Shown here: positions 28,240 through 36,046 of the stretch, piece after piece | Position numbering within the stretch: the first letter of the stretch is position 1 | How the letters are laid out: each line of letters opens with the position of its first letter | From: PALSA-612 sp963742925 | GTDB taxonomy: Bacteria > Actinomycetota > Thermoleophilia > Gaiellales > Gaiellaceae | Assembly: GCA_963742925.1 (NCBI GenBank) | Contig: CAVUNV010000005.1 | Location: 186,001 to 250,000 of the forward strand | Length of the DNA: 64,000 nucleotides | Direction of reading: 5' to 3' | Notes under the pieces: generated by a model | Seen by the model: the letters and a program-made list of their open reading frames with translations, nothing else | Databases searched by the model: none | What the model was told of the DNA's origin: nothing | Translations under genes and position numbers: made by a program

Positions 28240-28366
28240 CGGTCTATCCAGGTCGCCTGTCGATTGACGCAATGCGTCGAAATGTGGTACGAGTCCCCCG
28301 CATTGCGCGTCACGCGGCCCGCACCCTATAGCAAAACGCAGTCTGCGTCACGCGGCCCGGTCGGCC
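28240..28366. promoter_or_regulatory. Divergent regulatory region with repeated GACGCA/TGCGTC boxes
   Basis: Between the saccharopine-dehydrogenase-like gene and the Lrp gene. Seen: GACGCAATGCGTC, a 13-bp perfect palindrome about an odd centre, at 28265-28277; ACGCAGTCTGCGT at 28336-28348, a second palindrome; a related CATTGCGCGTC at about 28301-28311; and GCGTCACGCGGCCC twice (about 28307-28320 and 28344-28357). A TTGACG at 28264-28269 and TATAGC at about 28327-28332 could be promoter elements. The pattern fits an autoregulated Lrp/AsnC operator array. The boxes are seen; the regulator match is inferred. Confidence 0.6.
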
Positions 28367-28872
28367 ATGCCCGCCGGCTCGACGACGTCGACCGGGCGCT
28401 GATCGAGGCCCTGCAGCAGAACGGACGCGACTCGTTCCGGCGGATCGCCGCCGAGGTCGGCGTCTCGGAGGCGACGATCCGCTCGCGGTACCAGCACCTG
28501 TGCGAGGACGGCATCATCCAGGTGACCGCGGTGACGAACCCGCTCGGCCTGGGTTTCGACGCCATGGCCCTGGTGGGCGTCCGTACGGCGGGGCCGCCCG
28601 AGCAGGTCGCCGAACGGATCGCGCGGCTCGACGAGGCCGACTACGTCGTCGTCGCAGCCGGCCAGTTCGACGTCCTCGTCGAGCTCGTCTGTGTCGACCG
28701 GCGCCACCTGCTGGACGTGACGAACCGGATCAGGGCGCTCGAGGGCGTCGCCACGACCGAGACCTTCGTCTACCTCGAGCTCCGCAAGCAGCTCTACGAC
28801 TGGGGCGCCCGTACCGGCGGGTCCGACGAGGATGCGCCGGCTCCGACCGGAAAGGCAGGCGAATGGCTGTAG
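28367..28872 (+). CDS. Lrp/AsnC family transcriptional regulator
   Basis: N-terminal HTH LDDVDRALIEALQQNGRDSFRRIAAEVGVSEATIRSRYQHLCEDGIIQVTAVTNP, then the ligand-binding RAM domain DAMALVGVRTAGPPEQVAERIARLDEADYVVVAAGQFDVLVELVCVDRRHLLDV, about 165 residues. ATG 28367 (MPA..) is favoured although it is one base out of frame with the HTH, because one missing base in the GCCGG run would give MPARLDDVD, the usual N-terminus. ATG 28282 or TTG 28303 are in frame as given, but would put the palindromic boxes inside the gene. It probably controls the divergent dehydrogenase and the permease genes that follow in response to an amine or amino acid. Confidence 0.8.
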
Positions 28873-30422
28873 CCGCCCATCCGCATCTCGTCGAGCACAC
28901 GACCACCCTCGCGCTCGAGGAGAAGAAGAAGCTCAAGAAGGCGCTGCGGCGCTTCGACATGCTCTTCTTCACGCTCTGCGCCTTCGTCGGGCTCGACACG
29001 CTCGGCCACGTCGCATCGAAGGGCGGCGAGGGGTTCACGTGGCTGATCGTGCTCGCGGTCGCTGTTCGTCCTGCCGTACGCGCTCGTGATGGCGAGGTCG
29101 GCAGCACGTTCACGCAGGAGGGCGGGCCGTACGAGTGGACGAAGATGGCGTTCGGTCGCTTCACGCCGGAATCGCGGCCGTCTTCTACTGGGTGACGAAC
29201 CCACTCTGGGTCGGCGGATCGCTCGCGTTCATCGCGACCGACGCCTGGCGAGCGAGCGTCTCGCCGACATCGGACACGGCTCGTGGGCGACTACGTCTTC
29301 AAGCTGCTCTTCATCTGGTTCTCGATCGGGGTCGCGATCGCGGCGATCAGACAAGGGCAAGTGGATCCCGACAGCCGGCGGCTTCACGCGCATCTTCGTG
29401 CTCGGCTTCTTCACGATCACGACGATCGTCTACGCGGCGGAGCACGGAGTCCACGGGATCACGCGGGCGAGCTGTCGCCGACGACCGCCGTCTTCCTCGG
29501 GCTCGTGTCCGTACCTCCTCTTCAACTACGTCGGCTTCGAGCTGCAGAACGGCGCGGCCGAGGAGATGGTCAACCCGCACCGCGACGTCCCGATCACGGT
29601 CGTCGCGCAGCGGTCTGCTCGGGTGCTCATGTACGTCCTCCCGATCCTCGGCATCCTGCTCGTGCTGCCGGCCTCGACCAAGATCACGAACATCGGCGGC
29701 TTCATCGACGCGATGACGGAGATGTTCGGCGTCTACGGCAGCGCCGGCCGACACGCTGTTCGTCGCTGATGACGCTCGGCTTCATCTTCGCGCTGATGAC
29801 CTCGGGTGCCGTCTGGATGATCGGCTCCGACCGGATCCAGGCGGTGGCGGCCTACGACGGCGCGTTTCTCGGCTGCTTCGGCGTCTTCAACACGAAGCTC
29901 GGCACGCCGGTGCGCGTCAACGTGATGTCGGGGATCGTCGCGTCGCTCTTCATGGTCGCGCGCTCTCGATCTTCAACGAGCGCGGCGAGACGCCGACGCG
30001 TTCTACGTCGTGCTGGACATCGCGATCACGACGACGCTCATGTCGTACCTCTGGATCTTCCCGGCGGTGCTCAAGCTGCGCTCAGCGCACGGACCCGGAC
30101 GTCCACCGCCCGTACCGCGTGCCGGGCGGCAAGCCGGGCATCTGGGTCGCAGTACCGTGCTGATCACGTTCTTGGTCGCGCTCGGTTCGTGGACGGCGGT
30201 CTTCCCGGGCACGATCGAGAAGTGCTCGACGTCTCGTACGACTTCGCGGACAACTGGGGCACGGTGACGCGCGGCAAGTTCGAGGCGCTCGCTCTCGGCA
30301 CGCTCGCGTTCGTACGGCTCTTCGCGATCGTCGGCTACGTCCTCGGCGCGCCGGTGCGCAGCCGCCAGGCCGACGTCGAGCTCGACGTCGAACTGGAGCC
30401 GGCGCCGCAACCGGCGGTCTAG
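28863..30422 (+). CDS. APC-family amine/amino acid permease 1, heavily frameshifted
   Basis: Starts MAVAAHPHLVEHTTTLALEEKKKLKKALRRFDMLFFTLCAFVGLDTLGHV, overlapping the Lrp stop by 10 bp. Conserved permease segments then appear in rotating frames: LFVLPYALVMA, VGSTFTQEGGPYEWTKMAFGRF, AGIAAVFYWVTNPLWVGGSLAFIATDAW, GKWIPTAGGFTRIFVLGFFTITTIVYAAEHGVHGI, YLLFNYVGFELQNGAAEEMVNPHRDVP and TLGFIFALMTSGAVWMIGSDRIQAVAAYDGAFLGCFGVFN. About ten single-base slips would be needed, yet no internal stop remains when they are corrected. About 520 residues, inner membrane. Substrate likely an amino acid or polyamine. Confidence 0.72.
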
Positions 30423-30426
30423 AGTC

Positions 30427-31947
30427 ATGGCGACGGTCGAGATCGCACACCCCGGGGTCGAGGTCGAGGACAAGGGCCTCAAGGCGAACGCGCTCGGCTT
30501 CATGTCGAGCGTCGTCATCGGCGTCGCCTCGACGGCGCCGGCCTACAGCCTCGCGGCGACGCTCGGCTTCGTCACGGTGATCGCCGGGATCGGCTACCGG
30601 GCGCCGGTCATCATGCTGCTCGCCTTCGTTCCGATGCTGCTGATCGCCCTCGCGTTCAAGTATCTGAACCAGGCCGATCCGGACTGCGGAACGACGTTCA
30701 CGTGGGCGACGCGGGCCTTCGGCCCGTACACCGGCTGGCTGGGCGGTTGGGGGATCCTCTACGCCGACGTGCTCGTGATGGCGAGCCTGTCGCAGATCGC
30801 CGGCTCGTACACGTTCCTGCTCTTCGGCGCCGACCACGCCGCCGCGAGCAAGCTCTGGGTTGGCGTCGCGGGTGTGATCTGGATCATCCTGATGAGCCTC
30901 ATCTGCTACATCGGGATCGAGGTCTCGGCGAGGACGCAGTGGTACCTGCTCGGGGCCGAGGTGATCATCCTCGGCCTGTTCGCGGTCGTCGCGCTCGCCA
31001 AGGTGTGGAGCGGCCATGCGCCGGGGAGCGTCGACCCGAGCTGGAGCTGGCTCAATCCGTTCGACATCGGCGGCGTCGGCGCGCTCACGGACGGGCTCCT
31101 GCTCGCGATCTTCATCTACTGGGGATGGGACACGGCTGTCTCGGTGAACGAGGAGACGAAGGACGCGACACAGACGCCCGGCCGGGCGGCAGTCGTCAGC
31201 ACCTTCATCCTGCTCGGGATCTACCTGATCGTCTCGATCGCCGCCCAGGCCTACCGCGGGATCGGCTTTCTCAACGCCCACCAGGACGACATCCTCAGCG
31301 CGCTCGGCAAGAACGTGCTGCCGTACCACCTCGACAAGCTGCTGATCATCGCGGTGCTCACCTCGGCCTCGGCCTCGACACAGACGACGATCCTGCCGAC
31401 AACCCGTGCCACCCTGTCGATGGCCGCGCACGGCGCGATTCCGAAGCACTTCGCCCGGATCCATCCCCGGTACCTGACGCCCGGCGTCTCGACGATCTGG
31501 ATGTGCGTCGTCTCGATCGCCTGCTTCGTGTACCTGAACTCGGTCTCGAGCAATATCCTCGGCGACTCCGTGACGGCGACCGGCTTCGGCATCGCGTTCT
31601 ATTACGGCCTGACCGGTCTTGCGTGCACGTGGTACTTCCGGCACGAGCTTCGGAAGAGCGCACGCAATCTCGTCTACGTCGGCATCCTTCCGCTCGCCGG
31701 CGGGCTGATCCTGTTCACGCTGCTCGGCTACGACATCTACCAGCAGACCGATCCGTCCTTCACCAACGTCGGTCACGCCTGGCTCGGTGTCGGGCCGCCG
31801 GTGGCGATCGCCATGATCGGCCTCGCGGTCGGTGTCGTCCTGATGATCCTGCAGCGGGTCTTTGCACCGGATCCGTTCTTCCGGCGCAAGACCGAGGCTG
31901 CCGCTCCAGGCGTTCTGGAGGCTGGGCCGGAGGTGTCGCGTGCCTGA
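30427..31947 (+). CDS. APC-family amino acid/polyamine permease 2
   Basis: Intact, 506 residues, about 12 membrane helices. Features: LKANALGFMSSVVIGVASTAPAYSLAATLGFV (first helix with the unwound GxAS region), LNQADPDCGTTFTWATRAFGPYTGWLGGW, IGIEVSARTQWYLLGAEV, FIYWGWDTAVSVNEETKDATQTPGRAAVVST and TSASASTQTTILPTTRATLSMAAHGAIPKHFARIHP. It starts 5 bp after the preceding permease stop. Not closely similar in sequence to permease 1, so a different cargo is likely. It overlaps the universal stress gene by 8 bp. Confidence 0.88.
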   Translation: MATVEIAHPGVEVEDKGLKANALGFMSSVVIGVASTAPAYSLAATLGFVTVIAGIGYRAPVIMLLAFVPMLLIALAFKYLNQADPDCGTTFTWATRAFGPYTGWLGGWGILYADVLVMASLSQIAGSYTFLLFGADHAAASKLWVGVAGVIWIILMSLICYIGIEVSARTQWYLLGAEVIILGLFAVVALAKVWSGHAPGSVDPSWSWLNPFDIGGVGALTDGLLLAIFIYWGWDTAVSVNEETKDATQTPGRAAVVSTFILLGIYLIVSIAAQAYRGIGFLNAHQDDILSALGKNVLPYHLDKLLIIAVLTSASASTQTTILPTTRATLSMAAHGAIPKHFARIHPRYLTPGVSTIWMCVVSIACFVYLNSVSSNILGDSVTATGFGIAFYYGLTGLACTWYFRHELRKSARNLVYVGILPLAGGLILFTLLGYDIYQQTDPSFTNVGHAWLGVGPPVAIAMIGLAVGVVLMILQRVFAPDPFFRRKTEAAAPGVLEAGPEVSRA

Positions 31948-32362
31948 CCCGATCGTTCTCGGCTACGACGGGTCGGACAACGCCCGCGCCGCGCTCGACA
32001 AGGCGGTCGAGCTGGTGAAGGTCGCCGGCTCGAAGCTCGTGATCGTGTTCGCATACGAGATCCCGGCTGCCTACGGCGGCGAGACGGGCGACTACCGGCG
32101 TGCCGTCAAGGAGCTCGGCGAGCAGACGGCGCAGCACGCCGTGGAGCGCCTCCGGGAGTCCGGTGTCGACTTCGAGGTCGAGCTCGTGCCGGAGCGGCCG
32201 GCGGAAGGGCTCGTCCACGTCGCCCAGCGTCTCGGAGCCTCGATGATCGTCGTCGGCACCCACGGCGAGCATCCGATCACCGGGGCGATTCTCGGATCGG
32301 TCCCGCACAAGCTGCTGCACATCTCGCCGATCCCCGTTCTGGTCGTCCCGGAGCCCGAGTGA
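31940..32362 (+). CDS. Universal stress protein (UspA) family
   Basis: 140 residues from GTG 31940. PIVLGYDGSDNARAALDKAVELVK at the start and the nucleotide-binding motif VVGTHGEHPITGAILGSVPHKLLHISPIPVLVVP at the end (Gx2Gx9GS) indicate an ATP-binding UspA fold. It overlaps the permease stop and its own stop overlaps the GTG of the aminotransferase. A UspA between a permease and an enzyme often acts as a regulator of that transporter; here that is inferred from overlap only. Confidence 0.88.
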   Translation: MPDPIVLGYDGSDNARAALDKAVELVKVAGSKLVIVFAYEIPAAYGGETGDYRRAVKELGEQTAQHAVERLRESGVDFEVELVPERPAEGLVHVAQRLGASMIVVGTHGEHPITGAILGSVPHKLLHISPIPVLVVPEPE

Positions 32363-33840
32363 CGGCGAACGCAGCCGCCCTGTCTCCACTGGACCTCCAC
32401 CAGGCCGCGCGCGACCACCTCTGGCTCCACTTCACGCGTATGAGCGGGTACGCGAGCGCGGACGTGCCGATCATCGTCCGCGGCGACGGCTGCTACCTCG
32501 AGGACACGAACGGCAAGCGCTACCTGGATGCCCTCGCGGGTCTGTTCTCGGTGAACGCCGGCTACGGGTTCGGCCGGGAGATCGGCGAGGCGGCGCTCGA
32601 GCAGATGAGCGAGCTGCCCTTCTACACGACGTGGTCCTACGCGCACCCCCGCGCTGTCGAGCTCGCCGCCGAGCTCGCCTCGCTCGCTCCCGGCGACCTG
32701 AACCGCGTCTTCTTCGTCTCGGGCGGCTCCGAGGCGGTCGAATCGGCCTGGAAGCTCGCACGCCAGTACTACCAGGCCCGGCACGAGCAGCGGGCGCACG
32801 CGGTGCGGGTGATGCCGCCGCACGCCGACGCCGAGGCCAGGCACGAGGCGCTCGTGGCCGCGTCGTCGGTCCCGGCGCGCCGCTACAAGGCGATCGCCCG
32901 GCGGCTCGCCTACCACGGGACGACGATGGGGGCGCTTTCGCTGAACGGCATTCCGGCCATCCGGCAGCCGTTCGAGCCACTCGTGCCGGAGGTCGGGCAC
33001 GTCCACAACACGAACCGCTACCACCGTCCCGCAGAGGAGACCGAGGAGGAGTTCACCGCCTTCCTGCTCGACGAGCTCGAGCACACGATCCAGGCCATGG
33101 GCCCGGAGACGATCTGTCTCGTCCACATGGAGCCGGTGCAGTCGACGGGCGGCTGCCTCACGCCTCCTGCCGGCTACTTCCAGGGCGTGCGGGCAATCTG
33201 CGACCGGTACGACATCCTGCTCTCGGCAGACGAGGTGATCACCGGCTTCGGCCGTCTCGGTCACTGGTTCGGATCGGAGCGCTACGACATCCGCCCCGAC
33301 CTGGTCACCTGCGCGAAGGGCCTGTCGTCGTCGTACGCGGCGATCGGCGCCGTGATCGCCACGGATCGTGTCTTCGAGCCGTTTCTCTCGGCCTCGACCA
33401 TGTTCTCGCACGGGATCACCTTCGGCGGTCACCCCGTGATGTGCGCGATCGCCCTCAAGAACATCGAGATCATGAAACGCGAGCGCATGGTCGAGGGTGT
33501 GCGCGAGCACGAGGATGCGTTCCGGAGCACGGTCGGGCAGCTTCTCGACCTTCCGATCGTCGGCGACGTGCGCGGTGCCGGGTTCTTCTACGCCGTCGAG
33601 CTCGTCAAGGACCGGGAGACGCGCGCGACGTTCGACGCGGACGAGTGCGAATGGCTGCTCCGCGGCTTCCTCTCCCCGCGGCTGCTCGAACGCGGGCTGA
33701 TCTGCCGCGCGGACGACCGCGGCGATCCGGTGATCCAGCTCGCGCCGCCGCTGATCGCGAGGCAGGGCGAGTTCGACGAGATCGTCGGCATCCTCGGCGA
33801 CGTCCTCACCGAGGCGTGGGCCAAGCTCCACGGACGGTGA
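32359..33840 (+). CDS. Class III PLP aminotransferase, putrescine/diamine-type
   Basis: 493 residues. The PLP lysine is in LVTCAKGLSSSYAAIGAV (Lys320), preceded by the cofactor Asp in LSADEVITGFGR. SGGSEAVESAWKLARQYYQ binds the phosphate and YHGTTMGALSLNG follows. The N-terminal block HFTRMSGYASADVPIIVRGDGCYLEDTNGKRYLDALAGLF fits the putrescine:pyruvate / omega-amino acid aminotransferase group. It would convert putrescine to 4-aminobutyraldehyde, the substrate of the ALDH at 22378. GTG 32359 and its GTGA-type stop junction with the next gene show tight coupling. Confidence 0.85.
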   Translation: MTANAAALSPLDLHQAARDHLWLHFTRMSGYASADVPIIVRGDGCYLEDTNGKRYLDALAGLFSVNAGYGFGREIGEAALEQMSELPFYTTWSYAHPRAVELAAELASLAPGDLNRVFFVSGGSEAVESAWKLARQYYQARHEQRAHAVRVMPPHADAEARHEALVAASSVPARRYKAIARRLAYHGTTMGALSLNGIPAIRQPFEPLVPEVGHVHNTNRYHRPAEETEEEFTAFLLDELEHTIQAMGPETICLVHMEPVQSTGGCLTPPAGYFQGVRAICDRYDILLSADEVITGFGRLGHWFGSERYDIRPDLVTCAKGLSSSYAAIGAVIATDRVFEPFLSASTMFSHGITFGGHPVMCAIALKNIEIMKRERMVEGVREHEDAFRSTVGQLLDLPIVGDVRGAGFFYAVELVKDRETRATFDADECEWLLRGFLSPRLLERGLICRADDRGDPVIQLAPPLIARQGEFDEIVGILGDVLTEAWAKLHGR

Positions 33841-35219
33841 GCGTGCGGCCGGGCGACCGGCCTGCCTGGTGGCTCGAGGAGGCGCCTCCGGACCCTGCGG
33901 CACCGCCGTTGGACGGCGACCTCGATGTGGACGTCGCGATCGTCGGCGGCGGCTACACGGGGCTCTGGACGGCGCTGGCGCTGAAGGAGCGGGAGCCCGC
34001 CCTCGACGTGGCGGTGCTCGAGGCCGAGTTCTGCGGCTTCGGCCCGAGCGGCCGCAACGGCGGCTTCCTGGAGAGCTTCTGGCCCGCGCTCGGCCGGCTG
34101 CAGGCCCGGCTCGGCGATGCGGGCGCACTCGAGGTGGCTCGGGCGTCCACCGGGGTCTTCGCCGCCGTCGAGGCGCTCGGGGAGGACGTGTGGCTCCGCC
34201 GGGGTGGGATGCTCGAAGTCTCGGCCTCGCCGAGCCAGGACGCGGCGGTCGACGCGGCGGTGGACACGGCGCGCGCGCTCGGTGCGCCGGACGAGGCGCA
34301 GCGGTTGTCCGGGGAGGAGCTCGCCGGTCGGTGCCGCTCGCCCCTGTTCAGGAGCGGCGTCTTCTTCCGGTCGGCGGCGACGGTTCAGCCGGCCCGGCTC
34401 GTCCGGGCGCTCCGGCGCGCGGCGCTCGCGCGCGGCGTGCGGCTGTACGAGGGGACGCGGGCGACCCGTGTCGCGGCCGGGCTGGTCGAGACGCCGGCGG
34501 GCCGCGTACACGCCGGTGAGATCGTCGTCGCCACCAACGCGTGGATGACCGGATGGCGGCCGCTGGGCCGGCGGCTGACGAACTTCGGTAGCTACGTGGT
34601 CCTGACCGAGCCGGTTCCGGAGCGGCTGGCCGAGCTCGGCTGGACCGGAGGCGAGGCGATCGTCGACGGGCGCATGTTCGTCCACTACTTCCGCACGACC
34701 CCGGACGGGCGGGTGCTGATGGGCTCGGCCTCCGGGCCGATCGGCTTCGGCGGCCGCGTCGACCGCCGCTTCACTCACGACGTGCCGACCGTGCGCCGGG
34801 CCGAGGCGGCGCTGCGACGCCTCCTCCCCGGGCTCGACGGGGCGAGGATCGAGCGCGCGTGGGGAGGGCCGATCGACGTGTCCTCCGACCACCTCCCGTT
34901 CTTCGGAACCGTCCCGGGCAAACGGATCCACTTCGGCGCCGGGTACTCGGGGAACGGCGCAGGCCCGTCCTGGCTCGGCGGCCGCATCCTCGCGTCGCTC
35001 GTCTGCGGCGCGGACGACGAGTGGTCGCGCTCGCCGCTCGCGACGAGGCAGGTGCCGGGGTTCCCGCCCGAGCCCCTGCGGCGACTCGGCGGCGGGCTCG
35101 TCCGCTGGGGGATCCTGGGAGTGGAGGAGGCAGAGGACGCCGGTCGCCGCCCTCCGCCCTTCGCACGGGCCGTTGCGTCGCTTCCGCGCCGCTTCGGCAT
35201 GCGCGTGGGAACCCGCTAG
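33837..35219 (+). CDS. PuuB-like FAD-dependent amine oxidoreductase
   Basis: 460 residues from GTG 33837, overlapping the aminotransferase stop. N-terminal RPAWWLEEAPPDPAAPPLDGDLDVDVAIVGGGYTGLWTALALKE is the typical leader and dinucleotide site of gamma-glutamylputrescine oxidase-like proteins. GFGPSGRNGGFLESFWP and HFGAGYSGNGAGPSWLGGRILASLV follow. It probably oxidises a primary or secondary amine (free or glutamylated putrescine, or a larger polyamine) to the aldehyde. No gamma-glutamylputrescine synthetase is in the window. It ends facing the DUF2652 gene. Confidence 0.83.
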   Translation: MSVRPGDRPAWWLEEAPPDPAAPPLDGDLDVDVAIVGGGYTGLWTALALKEREPALDVAVLEAEFCGFGPSGRNGGFLESFWPALGRLQARLGDAGALEVARASTGVFAAVEALGEDVWLRRGGMLEVSASPSQDAAVDAAVDTARALGAPDEAQRLSGEELAGRCRSPLFRSGVFFRSAATVQPARLVRALRRAALARGVRLYEGTRATRVAAGLVETPAGRVHAGEIVVATNAWMTGWRPLGRRLTNFGSYVVLTEPVPERLAELGWTGGEAIVDGRMFVHYFRTTPDGRVLMGSASGPIGFGGRVDRRFTHDVPTVRRAEAALRRLLPGLDGARIERAWGGPIDVSSDHLPFFGTVPGKRIHFGAGYSGNGAGPSWLGGRILASLVCGADDEWSRSPLATRQVPGFPPEPLRRLGGGLVRWGILGVEEAEDAGRRPPPFARAVASLPRRFGMRVGTR

Positions 35220-35945
35220 CGTCTCGGTCTCTGTCTCGACTTCGACCTGCGAGCGCTTGAGCCCGACGTAGTACGGAAGGGTCTTGGCTGCCAGGGCGGC
35301 GTGGAAGGCAGTCTTCCGGAGACGCGTGACGGGCTCGGGCGCCTCCGCCGGCTCGGCGAGCGCGGCCATGTCCACGTACCAGAGGCGCTCGGCGCCGAGC
35401 CCTTCGAGCTCCTCGTCGATCGGGCTCGCCGCCTCGGCGATCTCGGGCTCGCAGCGCCGGCGCACCGCGTCGGTCATCAGTACGTACTCGGGGCGTGGCA
35501 CGGAGTTCTTCAGCATCCGGTGGACACGGATCACGTCCACGCCCGCCAGCGTCGTTCGCCCGCGCGTCGTGGAAAGCACGGTCTCGCCGTAGTGGGCCAC
35601 GACCTTCACCGTCAGGCGGCCGGTCTGAACGCACCCGTCGCACCAGCAGACCCGGAGTGTCTCCAGGCGTGCCTGCTCCTCGTGGAACGCGCGGTGCATG
35701 GAGGTGGCGAGCGCGACCAGCGAGCGGGTGATCTCCTGTGCCGACGGGTCGGTGACGTACAGGAAGGCGGCGTCTCCCTCCAGCCCGGACAGCTCGAGGT
35801 CGGGAGCGGCGTCGATGATCGCGTCGAGCAGTCGCTCCGTGTTCTCCTGCGCGTGCGCCAGGCTCGTCCGGTGCATGTTCATGAAGCGCGTGTAGCCGCC
35901 GATGTCGGCGATCACGAGCAGCGCGTTGACGGTCTCGGTAGCCAC
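35220..35945 (-). CDS. DUF2652 / nucleotide-cyclase-like protein, unclear 3' end
   Basis: ATG 35945: NALLVIADIGGYTRFMNMHRTSLAHAQENTERLLDAIIDAAPDLELSGLEGDAAFLYV resembles the start of a class III cyclase homology domain (DUF2652 type). CDGCVQTGRLTVKVVAHYGETVLSTT, GVDVIRVHRMLKNSVPRPEYVLMTDA and ERLWYVDMAAL follow. The recognisable protein ends near 35220, but the frame stays open far into the antisense of the FAD gene. TAG codons occur nearby in another frame at about 35215, so a 3' slip is likely. Cyclase activity is not supported: the paired metal-binding Asp pattern is incomplete. Confidence 0.65.
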
Positions 35946-35995
35946 GGCCCGATGCTACTTCGTCCAACCGGCCGCGGCGGATCGGGCCGCGTCCC

Positions 35996-36046
35996 GGTGC
36001 CAGACACGTGCCTGGCACCGCCGTGTAGCAGTGTCAGGCACTGCTA
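35996..36046. repeat. Tandem hairpins of a dispersed TGnCAGnCA-type repeat
   Basis: GGTGCCAG (35996-36003) pairs with CTGGCACC (36012-36019); TAGCAGTG (36026-36033) pairs with CACTGCTA (36039-36046) around TCAGG. The second hairpin overlaps the dinB stop codon. Its 20-mer at 36027-36046 matches 43938-43957 at 17 of 20 positions, so this is a repeat family as well as a possible terminator for dinB. Confidence 0.65.

Noticed and set aside
28863..30422. APC permease 1 as a decayed pseudogene
   Set aside because: All helices and conserved motifs remain and no stop persists after single-base corrections, which is not how a decaying gene looks.
33588..35219. Extension of the DUF2652 frame across the whole FAD oxidoreductase gene
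   Set aside because: Sequence beyond about 35220 is typical antisense translation and the FAD gene is well supported, so only the N-terminal part is annotated.
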